Shown here: positions 13,501 through 24,544 of the stretch, piece by piece
How the letters are laid out: every line of letters starts with the position of its first letter
Position numbering within the stretch: the stretch's first letter is position 1
DNA from: Gryganskiella cystojenkinii
Taxonomy: Eukaryota > Mortierellomycota > Mortierellomycetes > Mortierellales > Mortierellaceae
DNA: 45,143 nucleotides
Assembly: GCA_015852425.1 (NCBI GenBank)
Contig: JAAAIG010000233.1
Coordinates: 721 to 45,863 of the forward strand
Reading direction: 5' to 3'
Notes under the pieces: model-generated
What the model was told of the DNA's origin: nothing
What the model saw: the letters and a program-made list of their open reading frames with translations, nothing else
Database searches by the model: none
Translations under genes and position numbers: made by a program

Positions 13501-15203
13501 AGACCGAGTAGTTGACCTGTTGATTCTGAAGTACGCGCGTTGTCCTTCATCAGCAAGGGCAGAGACAGCGGAATGGGTGCTGGGGTTGTGTTCGTTGGCG
13601 TGAGTGTTACCAGGGAAGAGGAAGAGGAAGACCGCATATCAGCAATTGTTTCCCTCGGTAAGGAAGGTGGGGGTTCCTTGCTGCGTCGAGTCGAGGAATG
13701 CGAAAAAGAACCACTGGCGGCATCCTTTGTTGAGGATCGACGTTGTTGACGAACCTCCTTTGCGGTCTCGACACTGTTACTGGTTTGATTTGATGCCATT
13801 TGAGCAAGATCGATCCCACCGCGACCCCGGCTGGCTGAAGACGACGAGGCCCTCGCGGTTCCAGATGATACTCCTGATGTTCCCGCCGTCGTTGATATTG
13901 CATCCGCAGCCACGTTCTTGGTCCGAGAAGCCTTTGAGGCTGATTTTTGTTGCGGTGTCCCGGGTACCTCAATATAAGAACACTCAAAGCCGAGTCGAGC
14001 ACATCGATTGCAAGTTGGTTGTCCATCGCACTTGATCTTTTTCTTGCGACAGGCCAGACAGGCGTTGTAGACTTTAATCCGCCAGGGGTGTGTCTGAGCA
14101 TGAACCTGGTTCTGGTTCAAGGCTTTTTGTGGTGGAAGTGGAGGCTGTGTTGTCAAAGAGGCCTTGAGACGAAGCTCGCTCGATGCAGACATGGTCGTAG
14201 GGATATGTAGATGTCGCTGTGGCTGTTGTTGGGGTAGTTGAGGGAGAACAGAAGGCGGTGCAGGAACGAGGTTTGGTGGCGTGGGCGNNNNNNNNNNAGA
14301 AGTTAAGGGGTAATGCCGCAGGTTGAGAAGAATGTTGAAACTCTGGCCAGTATGGGTTCACTATGGACTGCATGGCATTGTTGACATTGACTTGTGGATG
14401 GGCCATGTCATCCGCACCAAGAAGACGTAGATTGGGATTCGATCCTGGGTCGCTGCCCTGATTCGAAATGCTGTTCTGTCGCGAGCTATTCCTATAAAAG
14501 AGATTCGTGAAGAAGAAACGGTTATAATGAATCCAACTAGTCGATATTGATGATTGGAAAAAAAAAAAAAAAAAAAAAAAGTAATGGAGAAGGTGCAGAG
14601 AAGGTGGAGGTGGTAATCAAGTGAAGTTAAGTTGGTTTTTTTTTGAGAGGGGGGTTGAAGCCACTTTGACAGACTTGTTGCCCGAGAAAGAGCGCTTTCT
14701 TCGTTTCTTATTTGCAAAAGAATCGGAAGAGTGCATTCATGATGGGTATGAGAGAGAATGAGAAGGTCGTTTTGTTACGCGTCAGTGTCAGAGTGGAGTG
14801 GAGTTGTGAAGAAGAACCAGTCGCAGTGAAAGAAAGTAAAGGCAAGAAAATGGGAGGTTGACTAATGAAGGAACCAAAAGAGCGTTACTAACCCTATGTT
14901 AGATGAATTGCTATTAGACATCATATTGGAGGATGGAAGTTGCTGTTGTTGGAGTTGTTGAAGTTGGAGTTGTGCAGGATTCACTTGTTGTTGCAACTGT
15001 GGTGGTGGTTGTTGATATTGCTGTTGCTGTTGCTGTTGATATTGCGGTTGATATTGTTGTTGCTGCAGTTGTTGCTGTTGATATTGTAGTTGCTGTTGTT
15101 GATGTTGTTGTTGCTGCTGCTGTGGTGGAATGGTGGAAGGGTCTTGCGCCGAGGAAGAAGCAGGTCCAGCTCTGGATTCGGATCTTCTGGGCACAGGGGA
15201 CAT
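7521..15203 (-). CDS. Very large Zn2Cys6 fungal transcription factor with polyQ and Ser/Asn/Gly-rich tails
   Basis: Sequence-specific nuclear regulator; target genes unknown. Minus-strand exons: 15203-14893, 14491-12669 (containing the N gap 14288-14297), 12550-11845, 11757-10372 and 10255-7521, about 6,961 nt or 2,320 codons. Junction phases agree at each intron. The first about 104 residues are polyQ with Pro/Tyr. After the gap comes the Zn2Cys6 cluster CLACRKKKIKCDGQPTCNRC followed by a sixth Cys (about 13979-14060). The fungal_trans domain is then seen (HYLVHIYFEFFHCHWMIVD, LLLVAICAAGAKYSDHEG, IWWSCYQADRWTSAALGKPM spliced to VISDVDCLVDYP). Exon 4 is Gln-rich; exon 5 is about 900 residues of Ser, Asn, Gly and Gln. 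The 5' start at 15203 (MSPVPRRSES) is the likeliest ATG, but an acceptor-like site just upstream means further 5' exons are possible. No known regulator is identified. Confidence 0.88.
8682..8771 (-). repeat. Five tandem 18-bp units encoding GRETSS
   Basis: An in-frame coding minisatellite inside the last exon of the Zn2Cys6 gene. Units at 8682, 8700, 8718, 8736 and 8754 each encode a variant of GRETSS (the outermost reads as SERETT). Synonymous differences between the units argue against very recent expansion. Confidence 0.88.
9238..9360 (-). repeat. Polyglutamine CAG/CAA microsatellite in the transcription factor gene
   Basis: Interrupted TTG/TGC triplets on the plus strand read as CAA/CAG on the coding strand and give runs of up to nine Gln. 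Similar tracts lie at 10540-10600 and 10745-10930 in the upstream exon. Confidence 0.85.
14288..14297. other. Assembly gap (10 N) inside a coding exon
   Basis: Ten N replace an unknown length. On the minus strand the frame before the gap (ending QPAALPLNF) and the frame after it (beginning TPPNLVPAPPSVLPQLPQQQ) differ, so the true length is not 10 modulo 3. Both flanks are low-complexity Pro/Gln coding sequence, which fits an unresolved repeat. Confidence 0.95.
14935..15125 (-). repeat. Polyglutamine triplet tract in the first exon of the Zn2Cys6 gene
   Basis: TTG/CTG triplets with TAT interruptions on the plus strand read as Gln runs with occasional Tyr and Pro on the coding strand. About two thirds of this exon's residues are Gln. 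Confidence 0.88.
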
Positions 15204-16180
15204 GGATGTGTACGCGATCTGAATATTCTGCTCTATCAAAGAGACGAGTCGGGTTAAAAATTTGAAAACGAGTGGAGCAGGATAAAAAAGAGTCGTGATA
15301 GAGGTAAAAGGTTCAATGGTGTGAGAAGATAAAGACATTAGACAATGGTCCTTTTTTTTCCAGTCCGCGACGAATCCAAGAATGAAAACTGCTGAAGGAA
15401 AGAAAGATTGGTTCCAGCCAAGGAAAAAAAGTGCGTGAAAAATCCGGGAAGAAAGGAGAACGAGGGAACCAATAACACAAGTAGACTGCACAGGAGAAAC
15501 CAAAGTAGGCATAATAAAGAGTGGCGAGGTGGTGACGATGATGATGGTCAATAATATTAAGTAGGAGAGAAACAATTGGAACCGACGATGTGAATGCTGA
15601 AGGGCGAGGTTTATCAAGATAGAAAGGTGAAAGGTTGTTGAAAGCCAAGCAGAGGACCTGAAAGAAGGAAATCTTAGTCGAGGGGCAAGTTTGAGTTTGG
15701 TCGATGTGTGCGCTATGACGACGTGGGTCCCCAAAAAAAAAAAAAAAAAAAAAAGTCCAACTAGGTCCCAAGAGAGGTTGTGAGATGATCAAGAAAACCT
15801 ACTTTCGAAAAAACGGAATAAAAAAAAGGGCCGAGTGACCATAAAAACTATGGATTGTGTTATTGTGGGGAGGGCATGCTCAAGGAACATGGTAAAAACA
15901 ATAAAAAAATAGAACAAAAATAAAAAGAGAGAGAGAGAGTCCCATAAAGTATTGAGAAAATTGAGAAAACAAGAGACCTTGAGAAAAGTCTTTGTCAGAT
16001 GATAAGAAATGATGTCGTTGAAGGACGAGAGGGGACAGCAGAATGGACAGATTTGGGATCACACTGCTTTGTGATACGCATTGTTGTTCACCAATATCAT
16101 TATGGGACAAGAGAGCGAGGGAACCAAAATAAAGGGGAGACCAAAAAATAATAAAAGCAAGTACACATCGCTCTCAATCC

Positions 16181-16213
16181 CGATTCAATTGCGATTCAAT
16201 TGCGATTCAATTG
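16181..16213. repeat. Three perfect tandem 11-bp units (CGATTCAATTG)
   Basis: Units at 16181-16191, 16192-16202 and 16203-16213 are identical. Each carries the palindrome CAATTG, spaced about one helical turn apart. The location is roughly 1 kb upstream of the transcription factor start. It could be a clustered protein-binding site or a chance microsatellite. Confidence 0.85.
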
Positions 16214-18947
16214 AAAAAAATGAATAGGGTCCTTAGTTCGAAAGAAAAGGAACAAAACAAAATATGACGAGGATTGCTTGGACCAAGTCGTGAAACCAAC
16301 AAAAGAAAAATAACATAAAAAAAACCTGTGGCTGCCACGGAAGAGAAATGAGAGACGAAAGAGAGATGAAAGAGAGGCGCCAGATCCAAGGAGCATGGTA
16401 GTGATCTGGAAGTGTGGTTGGTGTGTCGAGCAAAGGTTACTTACCCACTAGCTAATTGACTTGGACATAAAGATTCTTCGATTAAGAAAGGTTTCGGGGT
16501 CTGGGCTTCTGTCAATGCGTTTAGGAAAAAAAAGGGAAGGTTGTAGTTCGTGAGTGAGCGGGTAAGTGAGTGCGTGAAGGCGATTGAAGAGTTTCGAAGG
16601 ATGGCAAAGAAGGATTGATCCGATTAGCGAAAAAGGAGAGGAGGAAGAAAAAAGTGGAAAAGTCTGCTTTATGCCTCCTCACCTCTTCCGTTCAAGAAGA
16701 AAGATCTGATGAGCCACGAACAGGATCGTCAGTGCGAAGAGTGAGAGGATTTCAAAAAGGGTTGAAGAGGGGCTGTAGACGAGTATTGGTAGAGTCAAAG
16801 GAAGATGGAGTAGTCTAAGATGCGGTGGGAGATGGGGGGGCGAAGAGGGAAAAGGTGGGGGATGAGAGAGAGAGAAAGAGCGAGAAAAAGAAAGAAAGGT
16901 TGCAGAAAAAAAACAAAGACCCCGATAAGGTTTCCCAATGGCCGACCGCCGTTCAGATTCCTATCCGTTTGTGTCAATTTGCAAGGGTTGAAAAACGAAA
17001 CCCTCCATTCCCGAATTACGAGACTGCGATACACACAGCGATGCATGGATCGATCGAAGGATCCCAAAACAAGGAAAGAGAGCTGTGTATGTGGAAGTAT
17101 ATTGACGGTGGTGGCCCTCTTTTCTCTCCCCCTCTCACGCTCTGTCTCTTGTGAGTAGAAGAGTTTGGTTGTTTCGAGTTTACTTATCCAAAGGTCACGC
17201 TCCATCGCATCCACTCTCTAATTGACAACGCTGCGTTCAATATGCCCGATGAAAGGTTCTCGACTTTTCCAAATCTTTCCTTCTTAGGCATCTTCATTGC
17301 TATTCTTTTTTCACTTTCGCCATCGCATTCACGCGCACGCGCACACGCACATTTGAGGAATAATAATGAACAAAAAATTCAGCGCACCACACAACAACTT
17401 CAGTTCAAATGCGATGACCGGCCTTGCCTGTCGGTGTTCCCTTTTTTGTTTCGTCTTGGGGGGGGGGGGTGCGTGTAAGGCTGTGAGTTGTGGTTACAGG
17501 TTGCACTCTTTCGATCTTGTTTTGGAGCAACGAACCACTTGACGCCACCTCCAAAACTTTGTACAGTATACTCTGATTCTGCCCATTGATAGAGATTGTG
17601 TTTACCTACCCACCTTCACTTTTTATCTTTGTTTCTATGTCGCAGATAGGAAGAAACTCTCAATTAACAACTTTGATATCCAAAAATCATGACGAGACTC
17701 GAACATCGAAAATAGAAAGCCAAAAAGGAAAAACTGCACCGTCGATCCAAACAGAAAATCGACGATCCCTTTAGTCTGCTTGGTATCGAATTATAACATA
17801 GACTAAGACGCGGTAGCAGTTGTCCACCACACATACAAACAAAAAAAAAGTTCTAAATCGCATATCTTTCTCCCCCCTTCCTCCCCTCTTTTTCACGCGA
17901 CAAAATACAAAGCAGGAAATAGTGGCCCTGAGAGTTGACCTAGGAACAAGAAAGTGTCTTTAGGTCATAAAACGAGAAAACATCTGTTCCACTGTTTCGG
18001 TAATTGGGGGCTGTGTATGCGTTTGGCGGAAGATAGAACGATCGGGGAATGGTAGATCTGCTGCTTGCCATTGGCCAACGGTTTCGGTTTTTTTTTTTTC
18101 TTTTTTTCTTTTTTTCTTTTTAGCTTCTTTTGCTTCCCCCTCTGTTTCCATGCTGCTCTCGCCTTTTCTTCCTTGCTCCCGTCCTCTTCTTTTTTTTTTT
18201 TTTTTTTTGCTTTTCCTCTCCCTTGCAGAAGAAGGATAGTCTGTGTGCCCTTTTGTGTGTGAATTGTGTGTTTTGAATCTTCAGATCCCAATAAAAAGGG
18301 CGGAAAAAGCGGTTTTGAAATCCTACCTCGTTGCTCGGCAAAAGTTGGATTGTGAGTTCAAAAAGGGGAATTTTTTCAATAGGTTTCGAAAAAATATTTG
18401 AGCGTTTTCGGGGAGGACGGAAGGGAGGAGGGTGGGGTTGTTGTATGTGTGTTTCTGTATGTATGTTAGGAGTACGCGATGTTGAAATGAATTGGCTGGG
18501 TCGTGCAAGTAAGGATCGCCAATCTAAGGATTTGTGGTGTTTGTGCGAACAAGAGCCGGGCTTCCTTATTTGTCAGTTGATTGAGAAATTGTGGTCAACC
18601 CAGGGAATGAAGAGGTCGTATCTCGAAGAGGTCGTGTCTCGAAAAGGAACAGCACAAAAAGAAAGAAAGGAGGGCAGGAAAGGAGAAGAAGAAAAAAGAG
18701 GACTGGAAAGGGGAAGAGAAAAAATGTGGAACTGGGGAGGATGGAGGAGCATTTATTGTTTTTGCCAAAAGACAAACGAACAATATCCGATTGGGTGTGA
18801 TTGAATTGAAAATGAAAATTTACAATAGAACCATCCTCTTCATTGGTATCAGTGTTGGTCCTGTCCTTCAGAGTGAAGACATTCGAAATTGTATTTTTGG
18901 CTTTTCGGTTCTCGAAACAGTTTGCGAGCTTGGGTGCAAAAAAACCA

Positions 18948-19048
18948 AAAATGAAAGAAAAAGAAAAAGGAAAAGAAAAGGAAAAGAAAAAGGAAAAGAA
19001 AAGGAAAAGAAAAAGGAAAAGAAAAAGAAAAAAAAAAGAAAAAGAAAA
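18948..19048. repeat. Polypurine tract made of (AAAAGG/AAAAAG) units
   Basis: About 100 bases almost purely A and G on the plus strand, built from 5-6 base units. It is opened by GAAAGAAAAAG and fades into AAAAAAAG. Open frames across it (Lys/Glu on plus, Phe/Ser on minus) are products of composition, not genes. Confidence 0.85.
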
Positions 19049-21847
19049 CAGCCAGATGAAAGAAGCGAAACAAAAATAAAATGCCATCCAATGTCCCACA
19101 CTAACTCCAAAGGGTCTTGGGTAAAGAAACTTTTTAGATTGCGGAAACATCGCCCCTCGCCAACTGACAGTTGGAGAGGGCTGCTCTAACCATCAATGGA
19201 TATTATTTGATTCTTGTTGATTATTAAAGTCAATTGTTGAGAGCGTTAAGGCAACCCGCCAACTCGGCGACGTCGTTCCATTAGAATGTATTAAAGCAGA
19301 AGAGTTTATGTGAGGCTCGAGGTTAAACCAACAAAATGCATGAGTCCTTTTTTGTTTCCCAGTCATCAAAAGCATGGACCCCCACCCCTGCTCTCTCCTA
19401 ACTCTCCCTCGACAAATAACTCAGCGACTTCATCTCAATCAACAAAAAAAATAAGACACACAAGAAAAGAATGGAGAAAAAAAAGAGTCGAGTGCCTTGT
19501 CCTATGATGTCATTCCACAAAAGGCTCACCGTTATTGTTTGCTCCGTTCTCTGTCGTTGTTCTCCTTCACTCCTTCGCACTTTTGTTGATTTTTTTTCTC
19601 TGTCTTGACAATTGACAATGACGTCGTGGGTGCCACATCTTGGTCAAGAAAACAACGCTTTCGAAGAGAGAATATCAGTTGAAAGGGCCGAGTCCTCTCT
19701 CCTTTTCATCTCCCTTTGTTCATCTGTTTGCGACAGGGCCAGGTTTATTTCGTGCTCCCAAATTGTCGGGCAACTCGTGTCATCGTTCGAAAAAAAAAGC
19801 AAATTGAGCTTGTGTTCATGTTTCTGATTTGCTTACCCCTTTTGACTGTCATGCAGAATGTAAAAGGCTCATGAAGAACTGGGATCCCGACAACAGTGGC
19901 CAACAACCTCGTGTTTTTTTACTGTTCCGTCGTCATTTCGCCCAAAGAATGGCTATAGCCCGTTCCCGCTCAGTGCCTTCAATTCCTACCTAAGTCTTAG
20001 AAATAGAGCCTATTTTTCAACTGTGAATCGATTCGAATTCCTCATAACCGAGTCTTCAGATATCTCTGCCTCGGAGTCAAACCCACCACGCGGTCAATGT
20101 CAAAAGAAGCGCCGGGGGTGGACATTTGAGAGGCAGAAGGTGGATCCAGTGATTGTCGTCCAAAAGCGGAAAGAGCAAGGAGCTTCATGCACTCACGACA
20201 TCACTCCCGGGACTTTCCTCTTTGCGCAAAAAATTAACATCTTCGATCTGGGACGAAAGGGGGGTCCTCGTTTCTAAAGCGGACAAAGTAAACATGCGAC
20301 AAGGGTCGTAGAAAATGAGACGATTGCCTGTCGATCTCTTTGTTTGCCTTTGGGGCAAAGCAACTGAAAAAATTACACCGCCTAAAGAACAGAAGGATAT
20401 TTTGTTCCATTAGTCACTGAACTTTTTTGAATATCAATAACATCAAACAAAACATATGGTGGTTGCGGTCTACCAGAAACCCACACAACAAAAAAAACCA
20501 GTATCAGAGGAGAGTGCTTTTTTTTTTTTTTTTTTTTGGCTGTCTTCTAATTATTTTTTCTTATTCAATTGAATCCCCGTCCTATTGAGATCTGAGATCG
20601 GGTACCTAGTCTCATTCGAAAAGTCTAAAGAAATAAAGCTCCTCAAAAAGAGAGTTCGGCAACGTTACAATGGGGCCATTTTTTTGTTTTTTTTTGGCTG
20701 GCTTTGCAAAATATCCAAATAAACACAGGTTTTCTGGGTTGAGAAACAAGCGGACAAAGAATAGCGTTTGTGTACCGCAATGCATCTACATATCTGCAGT
20801 TGACACGAGGGTCCACGCCAGAATCAACAACAAAAGAAGTATTAAAAAAAAATCTTCCCAGCAGGGAAGAGCTTTTGAGTCCATGTCACTTCAAAAACAT
20901 TTTTCCTTGATTGTCATATCACATCGCACAGGCCAGGACACAAAACTACTGGACGGGACGGAGCAAAGACGAGGTTGTCAATCAGCAGTTAAACCAAAAG
21001 TGTTCTTTTTGGGTCAACAAGGAACAAAACTGTTGAAGTCCGTGTCAAAAGCGGTAAGTAGAGATTGTCGTGTCCTCGGAGTAATTTTTTCCAAGATTTC
21101 TCTGTCTCTTGAACCGCAACCGTGCCCTCATAACTCGCCTTGTACCGGAGCAATGCGGTTTCGCAAATTAAGCAGAATGCATATAGAACATTAAACAAAA
21201 TGGAGAAAAAATTGCCAAGAAAGACTCCTTTCTTTCATACCCTTTTATGGGTTGAGTGATATTATGCAATACACAACAGCAACAGCATGCAACACCAATC
21301 ACATTTATGATTCTGAAAATACTCTTGAATTTCTGCAAACTAGGTTAACTATGATAGATCAGTGCCCTCTGGGAATGACCATCAAATAGAGATATTATCA
21401 AACATTTGGCAATATTGGAGACAAGTTATGCGGGTAGTTTTTTTTAGCATGTTAGTTGTCGAGATTTCTGTGTTGTCTAATTTCTTCTCTGAAGACTTGC
21501 AGCTGGCGCCTTGCATCATAAAGGTATCTTGTGCATTTGAAATGGTGCTGCGCCTCTGCAAAAGGTCTAGTCTTCGCTTTACGTCAAAGTTGGATGCAAG
21601 TTACATCTCATGGTGGAAGGCATCAGCTGCGAAGCTTTGGACAAAAACAAAAAAGAAGATTGGACAGCTATAAATGCATCAAGTAAATATAGCCACCGTA
21701 GATTTGCATAACGAAAGACCGCGGTATTGGCTACGAGTGGGAATCTCGGCAATCTCGGCCGGACCCTGGAAAAAAACGCCTTCTCTACGGTTTAGTCGAT
21801 CGATACTTTTTCAAAAAAAAATGTCGTAGGAATCTGGTAACGACGGT

Positions 21848-21853
21848 TTTATT
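21848..21853 (-). terminator. Poly(A) signal AATAAA for the PSMA4-like gene
   Basis: TTTATT on the plus strand reads AATAAA on the minus strand, 90 nt beyond the proteasome gene's stop codon. Confidence 0.5.
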
Positions 21854-21942
21854 TTGCTAGTTTGTAACAGATATCCATCGTTTTACGAGTTTTGTTTTCA
21901 ACTCCATTTCTTACTGAACCTCATTTTTTTCCCTCCCTTGTT

Positions 21943-23311
21943 CTACTTGGCCTCCTCAGTCTTGGTCAACAGGTTGTTTTCCTTCAACAGGGCCTCAATC
22001 TCGGCCTGGTTGAAAATCCTGCGCACAACTCGTCCATCGACCAACTCCAACGTAGAGAATTCGACTAATACATTGCGACACATTATGGTCCAAGTTAGTT
22101 TATCTTGACATCACGCAACATTATTCAGCCTTCCGAGGATGCTGTAGAGAAACACAAAAAATTACATCCGCCTCTCACTTACTCTTGTCCGATCCCAATG
22201 AGGTGGTATCCATGGTCTTGCTAAGAACCTTGATTGCCATATTCTTGGCCTCCTTCAAGGTCACACTCTCTTCCTTGTACTCCTGTCTCAAGATACCCTG
22301 GGCACTCGCAGTGTTGGCTCCGATACAGGTCGCCTTCCAGCCAGAGTAGTTACCGGAAGGATCAGAGTGGTACAATTGGAATCCATGGTGCTCATCCCAT
22401 CCGCCGTAAATGAACGACACTCCGAAAGGACGAAGACCTAATATTGTTTTGTTCAATAGTTGAAGCAATTGTGCAAAACCATGGGTCAATCCTTTGCGTG
22501 GACGAAAAAAATTCAGTATTTGAATGTCCAAACGAAGAGGCACGTTACCTCCGTATTGAGTGTATCCTTGCTTCAAATCGCACAGCTTCTGGACAAGTTG
22601 CTCGCAAGGCATATCTTCGTTGTAGGTGTAGAGGTACTGCTGTGCAGCGGTCTGGACATAGTTGATGAGAATGTTGGCGTCCGAGGTAAGACCAGCGACT
22701 CCGCAGATCATATTGCTAAAGATGGCATAGGTAAAGGGTCAGAACAAACGATTAGTTCAAGAGCTCTACTTCTCCAACGGAGGTTCCTTGAGAATTATCA
22801 GCCTTTCAAGATCCATCAAAAGGTAGATCTCGTCCAATGCCTGGGAACTCCAAGAAGTTGTCCAATAACAGAAAGCGTCAAGGATACACGTACTCGTTGA
22901 TGATGTAGATCTTCTCGCCGCCTGTCGACTCATCCAAGAGCTTCGAGGCGACCTTTTTCTCGGCCGCAATCACCAATCCGTCCTTGGCCAAGATTCCGAG
23001 CGCTGTGCTGGCGTGGGAGATGGCCTCCATGGCATATTCTACTTGGTACAAACGACCTATTATCACATTACGCAACGGGGATGACACTCGGGTTAGTCTT
23101 TTTCGTGCCTCAGAAGGCGTCCGCTGTATGTCCAGTGAAGTCCTCCTTCCTTATGCACTTTTTGATGACGTTGCAACAATGAACAAACTGCATGCCAAAG
23201 ACCCCGAAAGAAGAGTCGGCCCAATTAATGCTTCGACTCTTAAGAACAAATTGGTCTCGCTTTACCTTCTGGTGAGAAGATGGTTGTGCGGGCATCATAA
23301 CGGCGAGACAT
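21943..23311 (-). CDS. PRE9: 20S proteasome alpha-type subunit (Pre9/PSMA4, alpha3)
   Basis: Structural subunit of the outer heptameric ring of the 20S proteasome, which gates entry of unfolded ubiquitinated substrates. Minus-strand exons: 23311-23266, 23056-22894, 22715-22549, 22437-22183 and 22064-21943, closing to 250 aa (human PSMA4 has 261). The N-terminal alpha-subunit signature is clear: [12 protein letters not shown] joined to [12 protein letters not shown]. It continues with [40 protein letters not shown] joined to [34 protein letters not shown] and IKVLSKTMD, all matching the alpha3 family. The tail is short and charged ([15 protein letters not shown]). It shares a 499-bp divergent promoter with the RPB11 gene, which contains a CRE-type palindrome. 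I did not see the yeast PACE (GGTGGCAAA) element there. Confidence 0.97.
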
Positions 23312-23810
23312 GGCTGGGACGAATGCTTAAAAAGTGGCTGTATATGTGTTGGTTCCTGAGTGCTTGTCCTGATGTCCAGAGTTGTGTTTTGTTCCGAGAC
23401 GCGTGCTCTTGATTCGTTGGTCGAAGGTAGCTATAATGAAAAGAAAGGAGGGGATGTGTGTGTCGAATGAATGAATGCCTCACTTCTTTCTTTCAACGAA
23501 AGGAGACACGAACTTTTGGACTGCCCTCTCCGAGACGCGTCCCCCTTCCATTGCGTGGAGGGCGGATCGATTTCGCACTCGTCGAAAAGACCAAAGTGAC
23601 GTCACCGTACAGGTTATGGGTTGCACGTGTAATAATAAGTTGCTGAAAAGTGCATCGCTTTGCATGCATCTTCTTTGTCTCTTCGTTGTCATTCGGATTC
23701 GCTTTCAAGAAGGACCATCGGACCCATCGAACAGCCCAGGAAAACCAAACACTCGACTTCCCCTCTCTCGTTCTTTCTCTCTTTCTTCTTCACCTTAGTC
23801 CCATATCAAC
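23312..23810. promoter_or_regulatory. Shared divergent promoter of the PSMA4-like and RPB11 genes
   Basis: 499 bp between two start codons pointing away from each other. No gene inside. It is CT-rich directly before the RPB11 start and contains the CRE-like palindrome at 23596-23605. Confidence 0.7.
23596..23605. promoter_or_regulatory. CRE/ATF-type palindrome GTGACGTCAC
   Basis: A perfect 10-bp palindrome holding the full CRE core TGACGTCA (23597-23604), 207 bp before the RPB11 start and 286 bp before the PSMA4 start. In fungi this core is bound by Atf1/Sko1-type bZIP factors. Function here is inferred. Confidence 0.6.
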
Positions 23811-24544
23811 ATGAACGCCCCCGATCGTTTTGAACTCTTTGTCTTGCCCGATGGCGTCAAGAAGTAAAGGACCCGGTGGCGCATGCTTGCATGTTGTTCA
23901 AAAGTAGACCACTCTCTCTCTGGACCAGGAACAGGCACGGTGTATTGACTCGTTTTGTTCACTTTTATTTTTCATCCTCTAGGTTGACCATCACACCAGA
24001 CACAAAAATTCCAAATGCTGCGACATTCAAGGTCGAGAAGGAGGATCACACGCTCGCCAACATGCTCCGCATGTAAGTTTCCTGACCAACGCCACCGTTT
24101 CTTCAGGAGGACCACAGGATCTTTATCTAAGGAACAGTGAAACTATGACAGAGAAAATTCATGGAGGAAAGCATCGCCTTTTATCGCTCGGACTTGGACT
24201 ACGCCCACCAAACTATCATCAGCTTTCAACTTCTATTGTTGTTTCGACTCTGAAGGAATATTAAGGACTCATCTTTTCGGCTCATTTTCTGCGACATCTC
24301 TTATTATAGGCAACTGTTGGAGGATCCCAAAGTGCTCTTTGCAGGATACAAGATGCCACATCCTCTCGATCACTACTTTATCTTGAAGGTCCAGACGACA
24401 CCCGACACCACTCCAGCTCACGTCTTGGGTAACGCGGTCACAGAACTCATCCAAAACGTTGGCAGCATGAAGAACAAGTTTGAGGTGAGATTCCATTCGG
24501 AGGAGGAAGAGGCTACTTTGGTTCATATCTCTTTGCCGCCATGA
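23811..24544 (+). CDS. RPB11: RNA polymerase II subunit Rpb11
   Basis: Small subunit that dimerises with Rpb3 to form the alpha-like assembly platform of RNA polymerase II. Exons are 23811-23863, 23983-24072 and 24310-24544, giving 125 aa, the usual size. The family pattern is plain: MNAPDRFELFVLPDGVKK, then LTITPDTKIPNAATFKVEKE, DHTLANMLR, LLEDPKVLFAGYKMPHPLDH and VQTTPDTTPAHVLGNAVTEL. Both introns fall in phase 2, and without splicing the first frame stops after 18 codons. The final acidic stretch FHSEEEEATLVHISLPP is the variable tail. It is transcribed away from the proteasome gene and converges on the FAF2-like gene. Confidence 0.97.

Larger units (their letters stand above)
15204..21942. 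other. Gene-poor 6.7 kb stretch
   Basis: No open frame here shows a recognisable domain, a leader-plus-start-plus-splice pattern, or balanced composition. The longest frames (for example minus 18566-19150 and plus 20670-21194) are either Phe/Lys low complexity or lack any family signature. The stretch holds A and T homopolymers (15728-15752, 18192-18208, 20518-20537), a G run (17460-17469), a purine-rich tract and one 11-bp tandem repeat. Part of it is presumably the long leader and promoter of the minus-strand transcription factor. A non-coding RNA or untranslated first exons cannot be ruled out. Confidence 0.55.

Noticed and set aside
14361..14717. Minus-strand frame as a separate small gene upstream of the zinc-cluster factor
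   Set aside because: It crosses the spliced intron 14492-14892 with its poly-A run. Using the exon from 14491 gives a better frame (NSSRQNSISNQGSDPG) that joins both neighbours in phase.
18566..19150. Minus-strand frame of 194 codons, Phe/Leu/Ser-rich
   Set aside because: It runs through the polypurine tract and poly-T stretches; composition alone explains the hydrophobic look of a membrane protein.
20670..21194. Plus-strand frame of 174 codons in the gene desert
   Set aside because: No family motif, poor leader context, low-complexity N-terminus and no splice partners. Kept as non-coding, although an orphan gene is not excluded.
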